Positions 1 through 7,856 of a DNA stretch of 64,000 nt are shown here, one piece after another (position 1 is the stretch's first letter; each line of letters opens with the position of its first letter). The position numbers and the translations under genes are program-made. The notes beneath the pieces are model-generated. The model saw only the letters and a list, made by a program, of their open reading frames with translations, was not told where the DNA came from and ran no database searches. Source of the DNA: PCC-10605 sp964409355 (GTDB taxonomy: Bacteria > Cyanobacteriota > Cyanobacteriia > Cyanobacteriales > Cyanobacteriaceae). Where the stretch lies: the NCBI GenBank assembly GCA_964409355.1, contig CAYPDC010000005.1, positions 1 through 64,000 on the forward strand, in the 5' to 3' direction.

Positions 1-55
1 GCATTCTGTTGGGTAAGAAGCTCACATTTCAGCGTAGCGAATGTGAGTAGTTCAC
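1..55 (+). mobile_element. Right end of an IS200/IS605-type (TnpB) element, partial
   Basis: The stretch contains an 8-bp hairpin, CTCACATT (21-28) with AATGTGAG (40-47), followed at once by GTAGTTCAC (47-55). A subterminal hairpin followed by a GTAGTTCAC-like end is what I recall from right ends of IS605/IS1341-type elements, where the same bases form the 3' scaffold of the TnpB-associated omega RNA. One frame (from base 3) is open for 15 codons and stops at TAG 48-50, as expected for a tnpB tail overlapping the right end. The transposase itself would lie before base 1, so this is an inference from a short stretch. Confidence 0.5.
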
Positions 56-138
56 TGAAAGTATTAGATGAATATAGTTTTGTTTGATGCGAAAAGCGAA
101 TAATTATTATGTATTTAATGAGAATAAAAAATGATTCA

Positions 139-180
139 GTATTGAAAGTTACAAAATATTAAAAATCAAATCAATAACCT
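139..180 (+). promoter_or_regulatory. NtcA-activated promoter of nirA
   Basis: GTA-N8-TAC (139-152) matches the NtcA consensus exactly. Exactly 22 bp after it is TAACCT (175-180), a TAN3T-type -10 hexamer. This is the class II NtcA promoter geometry, with the activator site replacing the -35 box. The nirA start codon is about 74 bp further on. NtcA control of nitrite reductase is established in cyanobacteria; binding here is inferred from sequence. Confidence 0.85.
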
Positions 181-253
181 ATTGAGTAATTAACTATATT
201 AAGTTTTTTTATCGAGATTTTATAAACATTTACCATTCAATAGAGGTTAAATT

Positions 254-1813
254 ATGGTTGTTGCTACCGATGCAGAAGCACCAAAAAAAGTAAAACTAAA
301 CAAAATAGAGAAAGTTAAACAAGCTAAACACGGCTTAGATATAAAAGAGGAAATTGAAAAATTTGCTCATAAGGGATGGGAAGCAATGGAAGAAGATGAT
401 TTAGTAATTCGCTTGAAATGGCTAGGCATCTTTTTTCGTCCTGTCACTCCGGGTAAATTTATGTTGAGATTACGTACTCCTAACGGTATTCTTAACAGTA
501 ATCAATTACGCACCTTTGCAGAAATTATCGATCGCTACGGTGATGATGGAAAAGCCGATATTACTACCCGTCAGAATATCCAATTAAGAGGAGTGCATTT
601 AGAAGATATACCCGATATTTTTCGTAACCTCGAAGCAGTGGGCATGACTTCTATTCAATCTGGCATGGATAATGTGCGTAACTTGACAGGTTCTCCAGTT
701 GCAGGTATTGATACTGAAGAATTAATCGATACGAGGGAATTAAACCAAAAATTGCAGGATTTAATTACTAATTACGGGAAGGGTAGTTATGAGTTTAGCA
801 ATCTTCCTCGTAAATTGAACATTGCGATCGAAGGTAGTAGGGATAATTCCATCCACGCCGAATTAAATGACATTGCTTTTTTACCAGCTTATAGAGGTGC
901 AGAATTAGGATTTAATGTAGTAGTAGGGGGTTATTTATCGGCACAACGTTGTGCTGAATCTATCCCAATGGATGTGTGGGTAAAACCCAATGAGGAAGTA
1001 TTAGAATTGTGTGCCGCTATTCTTAGTGTTTATAGTGAATGTGGTTTAGAAGAAGGCTTAAGGGAAAATCGAGCAAAAGCCCGTTTAATGTGGTTAATCG
1101 ACAAATGGGGTATGAATCGTTTCCGCATCGAAATCGAGAAAAAACTGGGAAAATCCCTTCAATTCGCTGCCCCTAAAAATGAAATTACCCTTGAAAAAAG
1201 AGATCATATCGGAGTTTATCCACAAAAACAAGAGGGTTATAGTTATATTGGTATTCATATCCCCGTAGGGCATTTGGATGCGGAGGGTTTATTTGAAATC
1301 GCCCGTTTAGCGGATGTTTATGGGAACGGTGAAGTACGGGCTACAGTAGAACAAAATATGATCATTCCTTTTATACCTAATGATAAAGTAGAAGCATTTT
1401 TAACCGAACCGATTTTAGAGCGTTATTCGGTTAATCCCAGTGCTTTAACACGTTCTGTAATTTCTTGTACTGGGGCAAGATACTGTAATTTTGCCTTAAT
1501 AGAAACTAAGCAAAGAGCCTTAAAATTAGCTCAAGAGTTGGATAATGAGCTAAATATTGCTTCTAAAGTGAGAATGCACTGGACTGGTTGCCCTAACTCT
1601 TGCGGACAAGCTCAAGCAGGAGATATTGGCATTATGGGGACAAAAGCGAAAAAAGATGGGCAAGTGGTAGAAGGTGTTAATATCTTTATGGGCGGAAAAG
1701 TCGGTAAGGATGCTCATTTAGGCAGTCTCAAAGAGAAAAGCATCCCCTGTGATGATTTGAAATCAGTATTGAAAGAAATTTTAATTACCGAATTTGGGGC
1801 AACGATTAAATAA
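254..1813 (+). CDS. nirA: Ferredoxin-nitrite reductase
   Basis: NirA reduces nitrite to ammonium with six electrons from ferredoxin, the last step of nitrate assimilation in the cytoplasm. The 519-residue protein has the two half-repeats of the sulfite/nitrite reductase family. The siroheme-4Fe4S cysteines are visible as CTGARYC (Cys405, Cys411) and CPNSC (Cys446, Cys450). AGAGG just before the ATG is a plausible ribosome site. In many cyanobacteria nirA leads an operon with nitrate transport genes and narB. Here it is alone: the next gene, ccdA, runs the other way beyond a repeat-filled spacer. Regulation by NtcA is supported by the upstream site. The family call is secure; nitrite rather than sulfite as substrate is supported by the NtcA promoter and length. 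Confidence 0.95.
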   Translation: MVVATDAEAPKKVKLNKIEKVKQAKHGLDIKEEIEKFAHKGWEAMEEDDLVIRLKWLGIFFRPVTPGKFMLRLRTPNGILNSNQLRTFAEIIDRYGDDGKADITTRQNIQLRGVHLEDIPDIFRNLEAVGMTSIQSGMDNVRNLTGSPVAGIDTEELIDTRELNQKLQDLITNYGKGSYEFSNLPRKLNIAIEGSRDNSIHAELNDIAFLPAYRGAELGFNVVVGGYLSAQRCAESIPMDVWVKPNEEVLELCAAILSVYSECGLEEGLRENRAKARLMWLIDKWGMNRFRIEIEKKLGKSLQFAAPKNEITLEKRDHIGVYPQKQEGYSYIGIHIPVGHLDAEGLFEIARLADVYGNGEVRATVEQNMIIPFIPNDKVEAFLTEPILERYSVNPSALTRSVISCTGARYCNFALIETKQRALKLAQELDNELNIASKVRMHWTGCPNSCGQAQAGDIGIMGTKAKKDGQVVEGVNIFMGGKVGKDAHLGSLKEKSIPCDDLKSVLKEILITEFGATIK

Positions 1814-1883
1814 TTACGGGGTACTAAAAAGGTGTTTTAATGATGGTAAGTATAAGTGAGAGAGTAAAATTAATTGCATATTT

Positions 1884-1896
1884 ACCTGAGTTCGGA
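1884..1896 (+). repeat. Single copy of the ACCTGAGTTCGGA dispersed repeat end
   Basis: ACCTGAGTTCGGA occurs here about 70 bp after nirA. The same motif or its complement recurs at 4840-4890, 12278-12365, 13955-13966, 36827-37116, 38041-38066 and 42730-42745. No partner arm is seen nearby, so this is a solitary end. Confidence 0.6.
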
Positions 1897-2018
1897 TGTA
1901 AGAAAAAATGGGGAAACTAATCTAAAAATCTCACAAATTATAATGGATTCCTATCATTGATTAATTAGGGTTTGCTGAATAAATCAGAAAGCTATTAAAA
2001 TCAAGGGTTTAGATATAC

Positions 2019-2174
2019 TATAGCGCTCCTATTTGAGTTGTGAGATTATCATGAAGGTAGGAGTCAGGAGTCAGGAGAAGTGTTTATAAATCAAGGTGTT
2101 TAGTCTAATCGTTAGTTTTAGGAGGTTTTGATTATGATGCTTTTATTTCTCACAACTGATTTAGGATTGCTATA
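2019..2174. mobile_element. Small TATAGC-ended MITE, copy A
   Basis: The left end (2019-2045) and the complement of the right end (2148-2174) both read TATAGC, then TCCTA, then GTTGTGAGA, with a few mismatches. The 156-bp body is non-coding. It abuts copy B at the 20-bp palindrome GATTGCTATATATAGCAATC (2165-2184). Confidence 0.6.
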
Positions 2175-2299
2175 TATAGCAATCAGGAATCAGTCATGAG
2201 AACATAATACTATCTGCCCTCACCCCCAACCCCTCTCCCAGAGGGCGAGGGGAGAATCGTTTTCCATTAAAATCTCACAAATCATTCCTGATTGCTATA
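2175..2299. mobile_element. Small TATAGC-ended MITE, copy B
   Basis: The ends 2175-2201 and 2273-2299 are inverted copies beginning TATAGCAATCAGGAAT. The interior holds a C-rich tract (2217-2252: CCCTCACCCCCAACCCC and onward) followed by GAGGGCGAGGGGAG, which can fold back. A related left end recurs at 42094 after cphA. Confidence 0.6.
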
Positions 2300-2383
2300 T
2301 TTACAAAAAAGTGCGCATTTTTGGCAATTTTTACTCAAAAACTGAGCATTCCTCTCCTCATCAAAAAACTTTTTCAGCAAACC

Positions 2384-3103
2384 CTAAATAAATCGAGAGG
2401 ATAAAGAATAGATACCAAATATTAATAAAATTGCCCCACTAAGAGGATTTATCCATTGAGTAATAACTCTTAAATTTAATAAACTTTTTAATGTTCCTGT
2501 AAATGTACCTGCTAAAATCAAAGGGAAAACATAACCTATTGCATAACTAATAAGAAAAAAAGAACTTAAAATAATATTTTTACTACTTCCCACAAAAGCC
2601 AATAAAGTTATTAACACTGGTGTGCTACAAGGAGAAGCAATTAAGCCAAATGTTAGCCCTAATAAATAGGATTTAAGACTATCAGGAAAATGATCTTTTA
2701 TCCAGTTACTACCATCCCAATTAGGAAATTTTAACGGCACTATTTCTAATAAATTTAATCCCATTAAGATTGCGATCGCACTTACGAATATCGGTAAACC
2801 AGTACCAATCTGCCCATAAACTTTACCCAATAAGGCGGCAACAACCCCCAATAAAGCCAAAGTCGTGGCTAATCCAAAAGCGAAATAAGTAGATTGTCGA
2901 AAAGAAGAAAATCTGCCTTTATTTTCATAACCGCCAATATAGGCAACGGTTAAAGGAAGCATGGATAACATACAAGGAGTCAAACTGGTGATTAAACCTG
3001 TGAAAAAAATAATCAAAACACTGAAAATAGACACTTGATGGAGTTGATTATTAACTAACTTATTAGCAAACTGTTGCAGTTGAAAAAGTTGATCTGAAAA
3101 CAT
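2384..3103 (-). CDS. ccdA: Cytochrome c biogenesis / thiol-disulfide transmembrane protein CcdA
   Basis: CcdA passes reducing equivalents across the thylakoid or plasma membrane to keep apocytochrome c cysteines reduced for heme attachment. The 239-residue protein is almost all hydrophobic with about six membrane helices. It has the two family motifs, LTPCMLSMLP near residue 42 and ASPCSTPVL near residue 156, which carry the redox cysteine pair. Its partner Ccs1 is not in the window. The stop codon TAG (2384-2386) lies inside the right inverted repeat of the adjacent MITE-like element, so the last residues or the stop may have been set by the insertion. The length is still normal for the family. 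It diverges from comM across a 185-bp spacer that must hold both promoters. Confidence 0.9.
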   Translation of the reverse strand: MFSDQLFQLQQFANKLVNNQLHQVSIFSVLIIFFTGLITSLTPCMLSMLPLTVAYIGGYENKGRFSSFRQSTYFAFGLATTLALLGVVAALLGKVYGQIGTGLPIFVSAIAILMGLNLLEIVPLKFPNWDGSNWIKDHFPDSLKSYLLGLTFGLIASPCSTPVLITLLAFVGSSKNIILSSFFLISYAIGYVFPLILAGTFTGTLKSLLNLRVITQWINPLSGAILLIFGIYSLSSRFI

Positions 3104-3288
3104 GAGAATTAGAATTTAGAATAGAGAATAATCAATAATGCGTTACGAGAACTAGCTAAATGAAGATATACTGGTTATCAGTATGTTTAGTGAAAGCCAT
3201 CCATAAAAAAATATTGCTCTTTTTTCTTTTTATCATGTAATATCAAATCAGTAAAGGTAAAATTCAGTGTTAGCTAGATTACAGTAAA

Positions 3289-4812
3289 ATGCTTAGTCGA
3301 GTTTGGAGTGCAACTATTGTCGGCATTGAAGGGGTAAAAGTAGGGGTTGAGGTGGACGTATCTGGAGGTTTACCAAAAACTATTATAGTTGGTTTGCCTG
3401 ATACTGCGGTGCAAGAGTCCAGAGAAAGGGTAAAAGCGGCTTTGAAAAACTCTGGTTTTGCTTTTCCTGTCAGGCAGATAACCGTTAATTTAAGCCCCGC
3501 CGATTTGCGCAAAGAAGGACCTATTTTTGATTTACCCATTAGTATTGGTATTTTAGCAGCATCAGAGCAGGTTGATCCCACTTATTTAGATCAATTTCTG
3601 TTTTTGGGAGAGGTTTCCCTTGATGGTAGCTTAAGAGCGATCGCAGGAGTGTTACCAATGGCGGTGACTGCTTCTAAATTAGGGTTTCAAGGTATTGTTG
3701 TACCGAAAAATAATGCTCAAGAAGCCTCCGTAGTAGAAGGAATTAAGGTTTATGGCTTAAATAATATTAACGAGGTTGCGGACTTTTTACAGAATCCCTC
3801 GGCTTTTTCTCCCGTTTCCCCTGAAATGAATCTCGATGATGATTTTATTCAGGATAACTATAACCTAAGGGATGTCAAAGGACAACATCATGCTCGTCGG
3901 GCGTTAGAAATTGCGGCAGCGGGAGGTCATAATCTCATTTTTGTCGGTCCTCCGGGGGCGGGAAAAACTATGTTAGCGAGGCGTATGGCTTCCATTTTAC
4001 CGCCTCTGAGCTTTGGGGAGGCGTTGGAAGTGTCTCAGGTTTATTCCGTGGCAGGATTGCTGAAAAATGAGGGAAAACTGATTCGAGAGCGTCCTTTTCG
4101 TAGTCCTCATCACTCCGCTAGTGGCGTGGCTTTGGTGGGAGGAGGTTCGTTTCCAAAACCAGGGGAAATCTCTTTGTCTCATTTTGGTATCTTGTTTCTG
4201 GACGAGCTTACAGAGTTCAAGCGTAGTGTACTGGAGTATTTGCGCCAACCCTTGGAAGATGGGTATGTTACCATCTCTCGCGCCCGTCAATCCGTGCTTT
4301 TTCCTGCTCAATTTACCCTTGTTGCAAGTACTAATCCATGTCCATGTGGATATTTCGGAGATAATCTGCAACCTTGTACCTGTTCCCCACGACAAAGAGA
4401 ACAATATTGGGCAAAATTATCAGGACCTTTGCTCGATCGCATCGATTTACAAGTTGTAGTGAGTCGCCTCAAACCAGAAGAAATGACGCAACAGAAAACT
4501 GGGGAAGACTCCGAAGCAGTGAGGGAAAGGGTAGCAAAGGCAAGAAGTAAGGCAAATCAACGCTTTAAAAAAGATAAAATCTCTAGTAATGCTCAGATGC
4601 GATCGCACCATTTAAGAGAATATTGCCAGTTAGATGACACCAGTAAAAACTTATTAGAAAATGCCATTCGGAAACTAGGGTTATCTGCAAGGGCGATGGA
4701 CAGAATACTGAAAGTATCACGCACCATTGCCGACTTAGCAGGGGAAAATAGTATTCTACCTCCTCATATTGCCGAGGCGATCCAATATCGCACCATTGAT
4801 AGAATGAGCTAA
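3289..4812 (+). CDS. comM: YifB/ComM family AAA+ ATPase (Mg-chelatase-like)
   Basis: ComM proteins are hexameric AAA+ helicases that drive branch migration when transformed DNA is integrated. The 507-residue protein has an N-terminal Lon-protease-like fold (about 1-190), then the Mg-chelatase-type AAA+ core with Walker A GPPGAGKT (220-227) and Walker B ILFLDE near 300. A Cys cluster, CPCGYF followed by CTC, lies near 350. The length is that of the family and the ATG start keeps the whole N-terminal domain. It is transcribed away from ccdA and converges on galE, with an inverted repeat between the two 3' ends. Involvement in natural competence is inferred from family knowledge; no other competence gene is nearby. 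Confidence 0.92.
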   Translation: MLSRVWSATIVGIEGVKVGVEVDVSGGLPKTIIVGLPDTAVQESRERVKAALKNSGFAFPVRQITVNLSPADLRKEGPIFDLPISIGILAASEQVDPTYLDQFLFLGEVSLDGSLRAIAGVLPMAVTASKLGFQGIVVPKNNAQEASVVEGIKVYGLNNINEVADFLQNPSAFSPVSPEMNLDDDFIQDNYNLRDVKGQHHARRALEIAAAGGHNLIFVGPPGAGKTMLARRMASILPPLSFGEALEVSQVYSVAGLLKNEGKLIRERPFRSPHHSASGVALVGGGSFPKPGEISLSHFGILFLDELTEFKRSVLEYLRQPLEDGYVTISRARQSVLFPAQFTLVASTNPCPCGYFGDNLQPCTCSPRQREQYWAKLSGPLLDRIDLQVVVSRLKPEEMTQQKTGEDSEAVRERVAKARSKANQRFKKDKISSNAQMRSHHLREYCQLDDTSKNLLENAIRKLGLSARAMDRILKVSRTIADLAGENSILPPHIAEAIQYRTIDRMS

Positions 4813-4839
4813 ACAATTAGAAATTAGTATAATTGCTAA

Positions 4840-4890
4840 CACCTGAGTTGGAAGGTCTTCATCATTTTTTCCTATTATCGAACTCAGGTG
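4840..4890. repeat. Inverted repeat between convergent comM and galE
   Basis: CACCTGAGTT (4840-4849) and AACTCAGGTG (4881-4890) are perfect 10-bp arms around a 31-base loop. The right arm ends one base before the galE stop codon (4891-4893). It belongs to the ACCTGAGTTCGG dispersed family. It could act as a bidirectional terminator, though it lacks a clean T-tract. Confidence 0.7.
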
Positions 4891-5871
4891 CTATCGGTGT
4901 CTGAATTGATGCCAATGCCAAGCATGACGGATAATTGTCTCAATATCTGGGTATTGAGGTTGCCAATTCAAAACTTGACGGGCTTTTTCACTACTTCCCA
5001 CTAACATCGGTGGATCACCGGGGCGACGGGGAGCGTTTTTGACAGTAAAATCTTTGCCAGTGACTTTCTTTGCCGCCTCAATTACTTCTTTCACCGAAAA
5101 ACCATTCCCGTTGCCGAGGTTAAATACCTCACTCTTACCCCCTTCTAAGAGGTATTCTAAGCCTAAAAGATGAGCTTGGGCTAAATCTTCTACATGAATA
5201 TAATCCCGAATACAAGTGCCGTCAGGGGTAGGATAATCGTCTCCGAGAATAGAGACAGAATCCCTTTTACCTAAAGCGGCATATAAAACTAAGGGGATCA
5301 AATGAGGTTCGGGATCGTGATCTTCTCCGATTAAACCATCACTAGATGCCCCGGCGGCGTTAAAATAGCGAAAAGCAACGTATTCCCAATTATACGCCCT
5401 CTGGAAGTCTGCTAACATTTTTTCTACCACTAATTTAGTGTAACCATAAGGATTGATGGGGTTTTGGGGATGGGTTTCTCTAATCGGTACTTCTTCGGGG
5501 ATGCCATAAGTAGCACAAGTGGAGGAGAAGACGATTTTTTTCACCCCTGCTTTTTCCATCGCCTCAAGGAGATTAAGGGTATAAGTAACGTTATTGCGGT
5601 AATATTTAGCAGGATTTTCCACCGATTCTCCTACATAAGCATAAGCGGCAAAGTGAATCACTGCTTGAATTTTATGCTCTTGAAAGAGTTTATCTAATAA
5701 GGTGCGATCGCCCAAATCTCCTTCCATAAACTTAACCCCTAATTTATCAATAATATCTCGATGTCCATAAACGAGGTTATCGAAAACAAGGATGTCATAC
5801 CCCTTACTCCGTAAAAGTTTAACGGTGTGAGAACCAATATAACCCGCACCACCAGTAATTAAAATAGCCAT
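4891..5871 (-). CDS. galE: UDP-glucose 4-epimerase
   Basis: GalE interconverts UDP-glucose and UDP-galactose using bound NAD, supplying galactose for polysaccharides and lipids. The Rossmann fingerprint GGAGYIG is at residues 7-13 and the catalytic set is intact: SST at 116-118 and the YxxxK pair at Tyr142/Lys146. I take the ATG at 5871 (326 residues). A longer frame starts at 5907, but its 12 extra codons are encoded by a tandem AACAATG heptamer, are not part of the fold, and would place extra residues before the usual MAILITGG start. The stop codon abuts a dispersed inverted repeat. The homolog family is broad, so a related sugar epimerase is possible. Confidence 0.93.
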   Translation of the reverse strand: MAILITGGAGYIGSHTVKLLRSKGYDILVFDNLVYGHRDIIDKLGVKFMEGDLGDRTLLDKLFQEHKIQAVIHFAAYAYVGESVENPAKYYRNNVTYTLNLLEAMEKAGVKKIVFSSTCATYGIPEEVPIRETHPQNPINPYGYTKLVVEKMLADFQRAYNWEYVAFRYFNAAGASSDGLIGEDHDPEPHLIPLVLYAALGKRDSVSILGDDYPTPDGTCIRDYIHVEDLAQAHLLGLEYLLEGGKSEVFNLGNGNGFSVKEVIEAAKKVTGKDFTVKNAPRRPGDPPMLVGSSEKARQVLNWQPQYPDIETIIRHAWHWHQFRHR

Positions 5872-5872
5872 G

Positions 5873-5985
5873 TTAACAATGAACAATGAACAATGAACAA
5901 TGAACAATTATAAAGTCTCTCCCGACTTCTCAATCATTACTGATTACTGATTACTCCCTACTCATTACTGATTACTCCTCACTTG
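5873..5985. repeat. Tandem heptamers (STRR-like) upstream of galE
   Basis: About four copies of AACAATG occur at 5876-5906, followed by a run of ATTACTG/ATTACTC heptamers at about 5936-5982. Short tandemly repeated heptamers in spacers are known in cyanobacteria. They fill the front of the 352-bp gap between galE and the first ccmK; the remainder (5986-6223) is AT-rich and must contain the carboxysome operon promoter, of which I cannot name a clear box. Confidence 0.75.
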
Positions 5986-6223
5986 AACCATTGACTATTA
6001 ATTATTGTTAAGGAACAGATTAATAAATATCATGACGATTTATCTTGTCAAACGTACCATGCTTGTTTATCCTTATTTTAGATAGATTAAAAAAATATCT
6101 GAAATCAAAGTAAAAATTCCATACTCAGGGGAAAATCGTCAAAAAAAGTGCGATCGCCCCTAGTAAAAATAAATATTGATTTCAATTTTAGTAAATTTAT
6201 TAGTATATCAAAGGAAAGACAAA

Positions 6224-6535
6224 ATGCCAATTGCAGTAGGAATGATTGAAACTTTAGGTTTTCCCGCCGTAGTAGAAGCCGCTGACGCCATGGTAAAGGC
6301 CGCCCGTGTAACCCTCGTTGGTTATGAAAAAATTGGAAGTGGTCGTGTAACTGTAATTGTTCGTGGAGACGTATCCGAAGTACAGGCTTCCGTTGCCGCA
6401 GGTATCGATTGCGCCAACAGAGTAAGCGGAGGAGAAGTATTATCCACCCATATTATCGCTCGTCCCCACGAAAACCTCGAATACGTGTTACCGATTCGTT
6501 ACACCGAAGAAGTAGAACAATTCCGTAGCTACTAA
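6224..6535 (+). CDS. ccmK1: Carboxysome shell protein CcmK (K1-like), first copy
   Basis: CcmK is a single BMC-domain protein whose hexamers tile the carboxysome shell facets and whose central pores pass bicarbonate and RuBP. The 103-residue protein shows the full BMC domain, with the pore segment KIGSGR near residue 37 and the edge motif near ARPHENLEYVLP. It ends EEVEQFRSY without the longer CcmK2 tail, so it resembles CcmK1. The start is ATG 6224, preceded by AAGGAAAG. The longer frame from 6176 adds 16 residues not seen in BMC proteins. This copy differs from the next most clearly at IDCANRVSGG. It is the first gene of the ccmKKKLMN cluster. Confidence 0.93.
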   Translation: MPIAVGMIETLGFPAVVEAADAMVKAARVTLVGYEKIGSGRVTVIVRGDVSEVQASVAAGIDCANRVSGGEVLSTHIIARPHENLEYVLPIRYTEEVEQFRSY

Positions 6536-6637
6536 GCATTAATGTAATTAATCATCAATGATTTTCTCTCAAGATTAGAGCCTCGAAACTCTAGCATTGA
6601 ACTTTATAGTAAATAAAATTAGACCTCAGAAAAAATA

Positions 6638-6949
6638 ATGTCAATCGCAGTAGGAATGGTAGAAACTCTCGGTTTTCCCGCCGTAGTAGAAGCCGCTGAC
6701 GCTATGGTTAAAGCGGCCCGTGTAACCCTCGTTGGTTACGAAAAAATCGGTAGTGGTCGTGTAACCGTAATTGTTCGGGGTGATGTATCCGAAGTACAGG
6801 CTTCCGTGGCCGCAGGAATCGAAAACGTAAACAGAGTAAACGGAGGACAAGTATTGTCCACCCATATTATTGCGCGTCCTCACGAAAACCTCGAATATGT
6901 ATTGCCAATTCGTTATACCGAAGAAGTAGAACAATTCCGTAGCTACTAA
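6638..6949 (+). CDS. ccmK1: Carboxysome shell protein CcmK (K1-like), second copy
   Basis: This is a second 103-residue BMC-domain shell protein, nearly identical to the upstream copy. It also ends EEVEQFRSY, but reads IENVNRVNGGQVL in the variable helix. The spacers before this gene and before the next share GATTAGAGCCTC and a near-identical leader (TAGTAAA then AAAATTA then CAGAAAAAATA) ending directly at the ATG. Gene plus spacer therefore repeat with a period of about 412-414 bp, the mark of tandem duplication. No strong Shine-Dalgarno is seen. Different CcmK paralogs could build mixed hexamers or tune pore permeability; that is inference. Confidence 0.92.
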   Translation: MSIAVGMVETLGFPAVVEAADAMVKAARVTLVGYEKIGSGRVTVIVRGDVSEVQASVAAGIENVNRVNGGQVLSTHIIARPHENLEYVLPIRYTEEVEQFRSY

Positions 6950-7049
6950 ACAATATTGTAATCAGTTTTCCTGATTTCTTGTGACGATTAGAGCCTCAAA
7001 ACTCGATGATTAAACTTTTAGTAAACAAAATTAAACCCCAGAAAAAATA

Positions 7050-7388
7050 ATGTCAATCGCAGTAGGAATGGTAGAAACCCTCGGTTTTCCCGCCGTAGTC
7101 GAAGCCGCAGATGCTATGGTAAAAGCGGCTCGTGTAACCCTTGTTGGTTACGAAAAAATTGGGAGCGGTCGTGTAACTGTAATTGTTCGTGGAGATGTTT
7201 CTGAAGTACAGGCTTCCGTGGCCGCAGGGATCGAAAACGTGAAACGAGTAAAAGGTGGTCAAGTTTTATCTCACCATATCATCGCTCGTCCTCACGAAAA
7301 CCTCGAATATGTGTTACCGATTCGTTACACCGAAGAAGTAGAACAATTCAGAGAAAGTGTCAATCCTCGTCCCTTGGGCAGACCGTAA
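7050..7388 (+). CDS. ccmK2: Carboxysome shell protein CcmK (K2-like)
   Basis: This is a 112-residue BMC-domain shell hexamer subunit. It has the same core as its two neighbours but reads KRVKGGQVLSHHIIARP and carries a C-terminal tail, RESVNPRPLGRP, in place of FRSY. That longer tail is the hallmark of CcmK2, the major facet protein, which can layer hexamers back to back. It sits directly before ccmL, 20 bp apart. In Synechocystis, as I recall, the order is K2-K1-L, so the position of the K2-like gene here differs. Assigning K1 or K2 identity from the tail alone is moderately safe. Confidence 0.92.
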   Translation: MSIAVGMVETLGFPAVVEAADAMVKAARVTLVGYEKIGSGRVTVIVRGDVSEVQASVAAGIENVKRVKGGQVLSHHIIARPHENLEYVLPIRYTEEVEQFRESVNPRPLGRP

Positions 7389-7407
7389 TTATAGTAACTA
7401 AATATTA

Positions 7408-7716
7408 ATGCAAATTGCTAAAGTATGTGGGACAGTAGTAAGTACCCACAAGTCCAGAACTCTTACAGGAGTTAAATTACTTCTAGTACAATTTTTAGAT
7501 GTAAGTGGTAATCCTTTATCACAATATGAGGTAGCAGGAGACACTGTAGGAGCAGGAATTCATGAATGGGTACTTGTAACTCGTGGCAGTTCTGCTCGGA
7601 AAGAAACAGGTCATGAGGATCGTCCCGTGGACGCAATGGTAGTGGGCATAATAGATACAGTTACAGTGGCATCTGAGCTTTTATACAGCAAAAAAGATGC
7701 AGAAAGACTATATTAA
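7408..7716 (+). CDS. ccmL: Carboxysome vertex protein CcmL
   Basis: CcmL belongs to the EutN/CcmL family; its pentamers cap the twelve vertices of the icosahedral shell. The 102-residue protein starts MQIAKVCGTVVSTHK, has the beta-barrel core through VDAMVVGIIDTV, and ends with a short helix (SKKDAERLY). Length and sequence are typical. It lies 20 bp after the K2-like gene and 140 bp before ccmM, in the same direction, consistent with one operon. Confidence 0.95.
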   Translation: MQIAKVCGTVVSTHKSRTLTGVKLLLVQFLDVSGNPLSQYEVAGDTVGAGIHEWVLVTRGSSARKETGHEDRPVDAMVVGIIDTVTVASELLYSKKDAERLY

Positions 7717-7856
7717 AATACTTTTTCTACTATTGTAATTTGTAATTCTAACTAAGGTGATAAAAAGTTAATTTACATGGATCAAAAGGATATTTTTATT
7801 TCCTGAAAATCCCATAATTTAAAGTGAAATAAATAATTTATTAATGGAGGTAAAAA

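Larger units (their letters stand above)
1965..2387. mobile_element. MITE-like element with 15-bp terminal inverted repeats
   Basis: TTAGGGTTTGCTGAA (1965-1979) and its perfect complement TTCAGCAAACCCTAA (2373-2387) bracket 423 bp with no credible ORF, a non-autonomous element. It fills most of the 571-bp gap between nirA and ccdA. Two smaller related repeats (2019-2174, 2175-2299) sit inside it, together with a GGAGTCA tandem near 2062-2078. No clear target-site duplication is visible. The right repeat contains the ccdA stop codon. Confidence 0.7.

Noticed and set aside
3997..4404. 135-residue minus-strand ORF inside comM
   Set aside because: It is antisense to a conserved AAA+ core, has no domain and no ribosome site.
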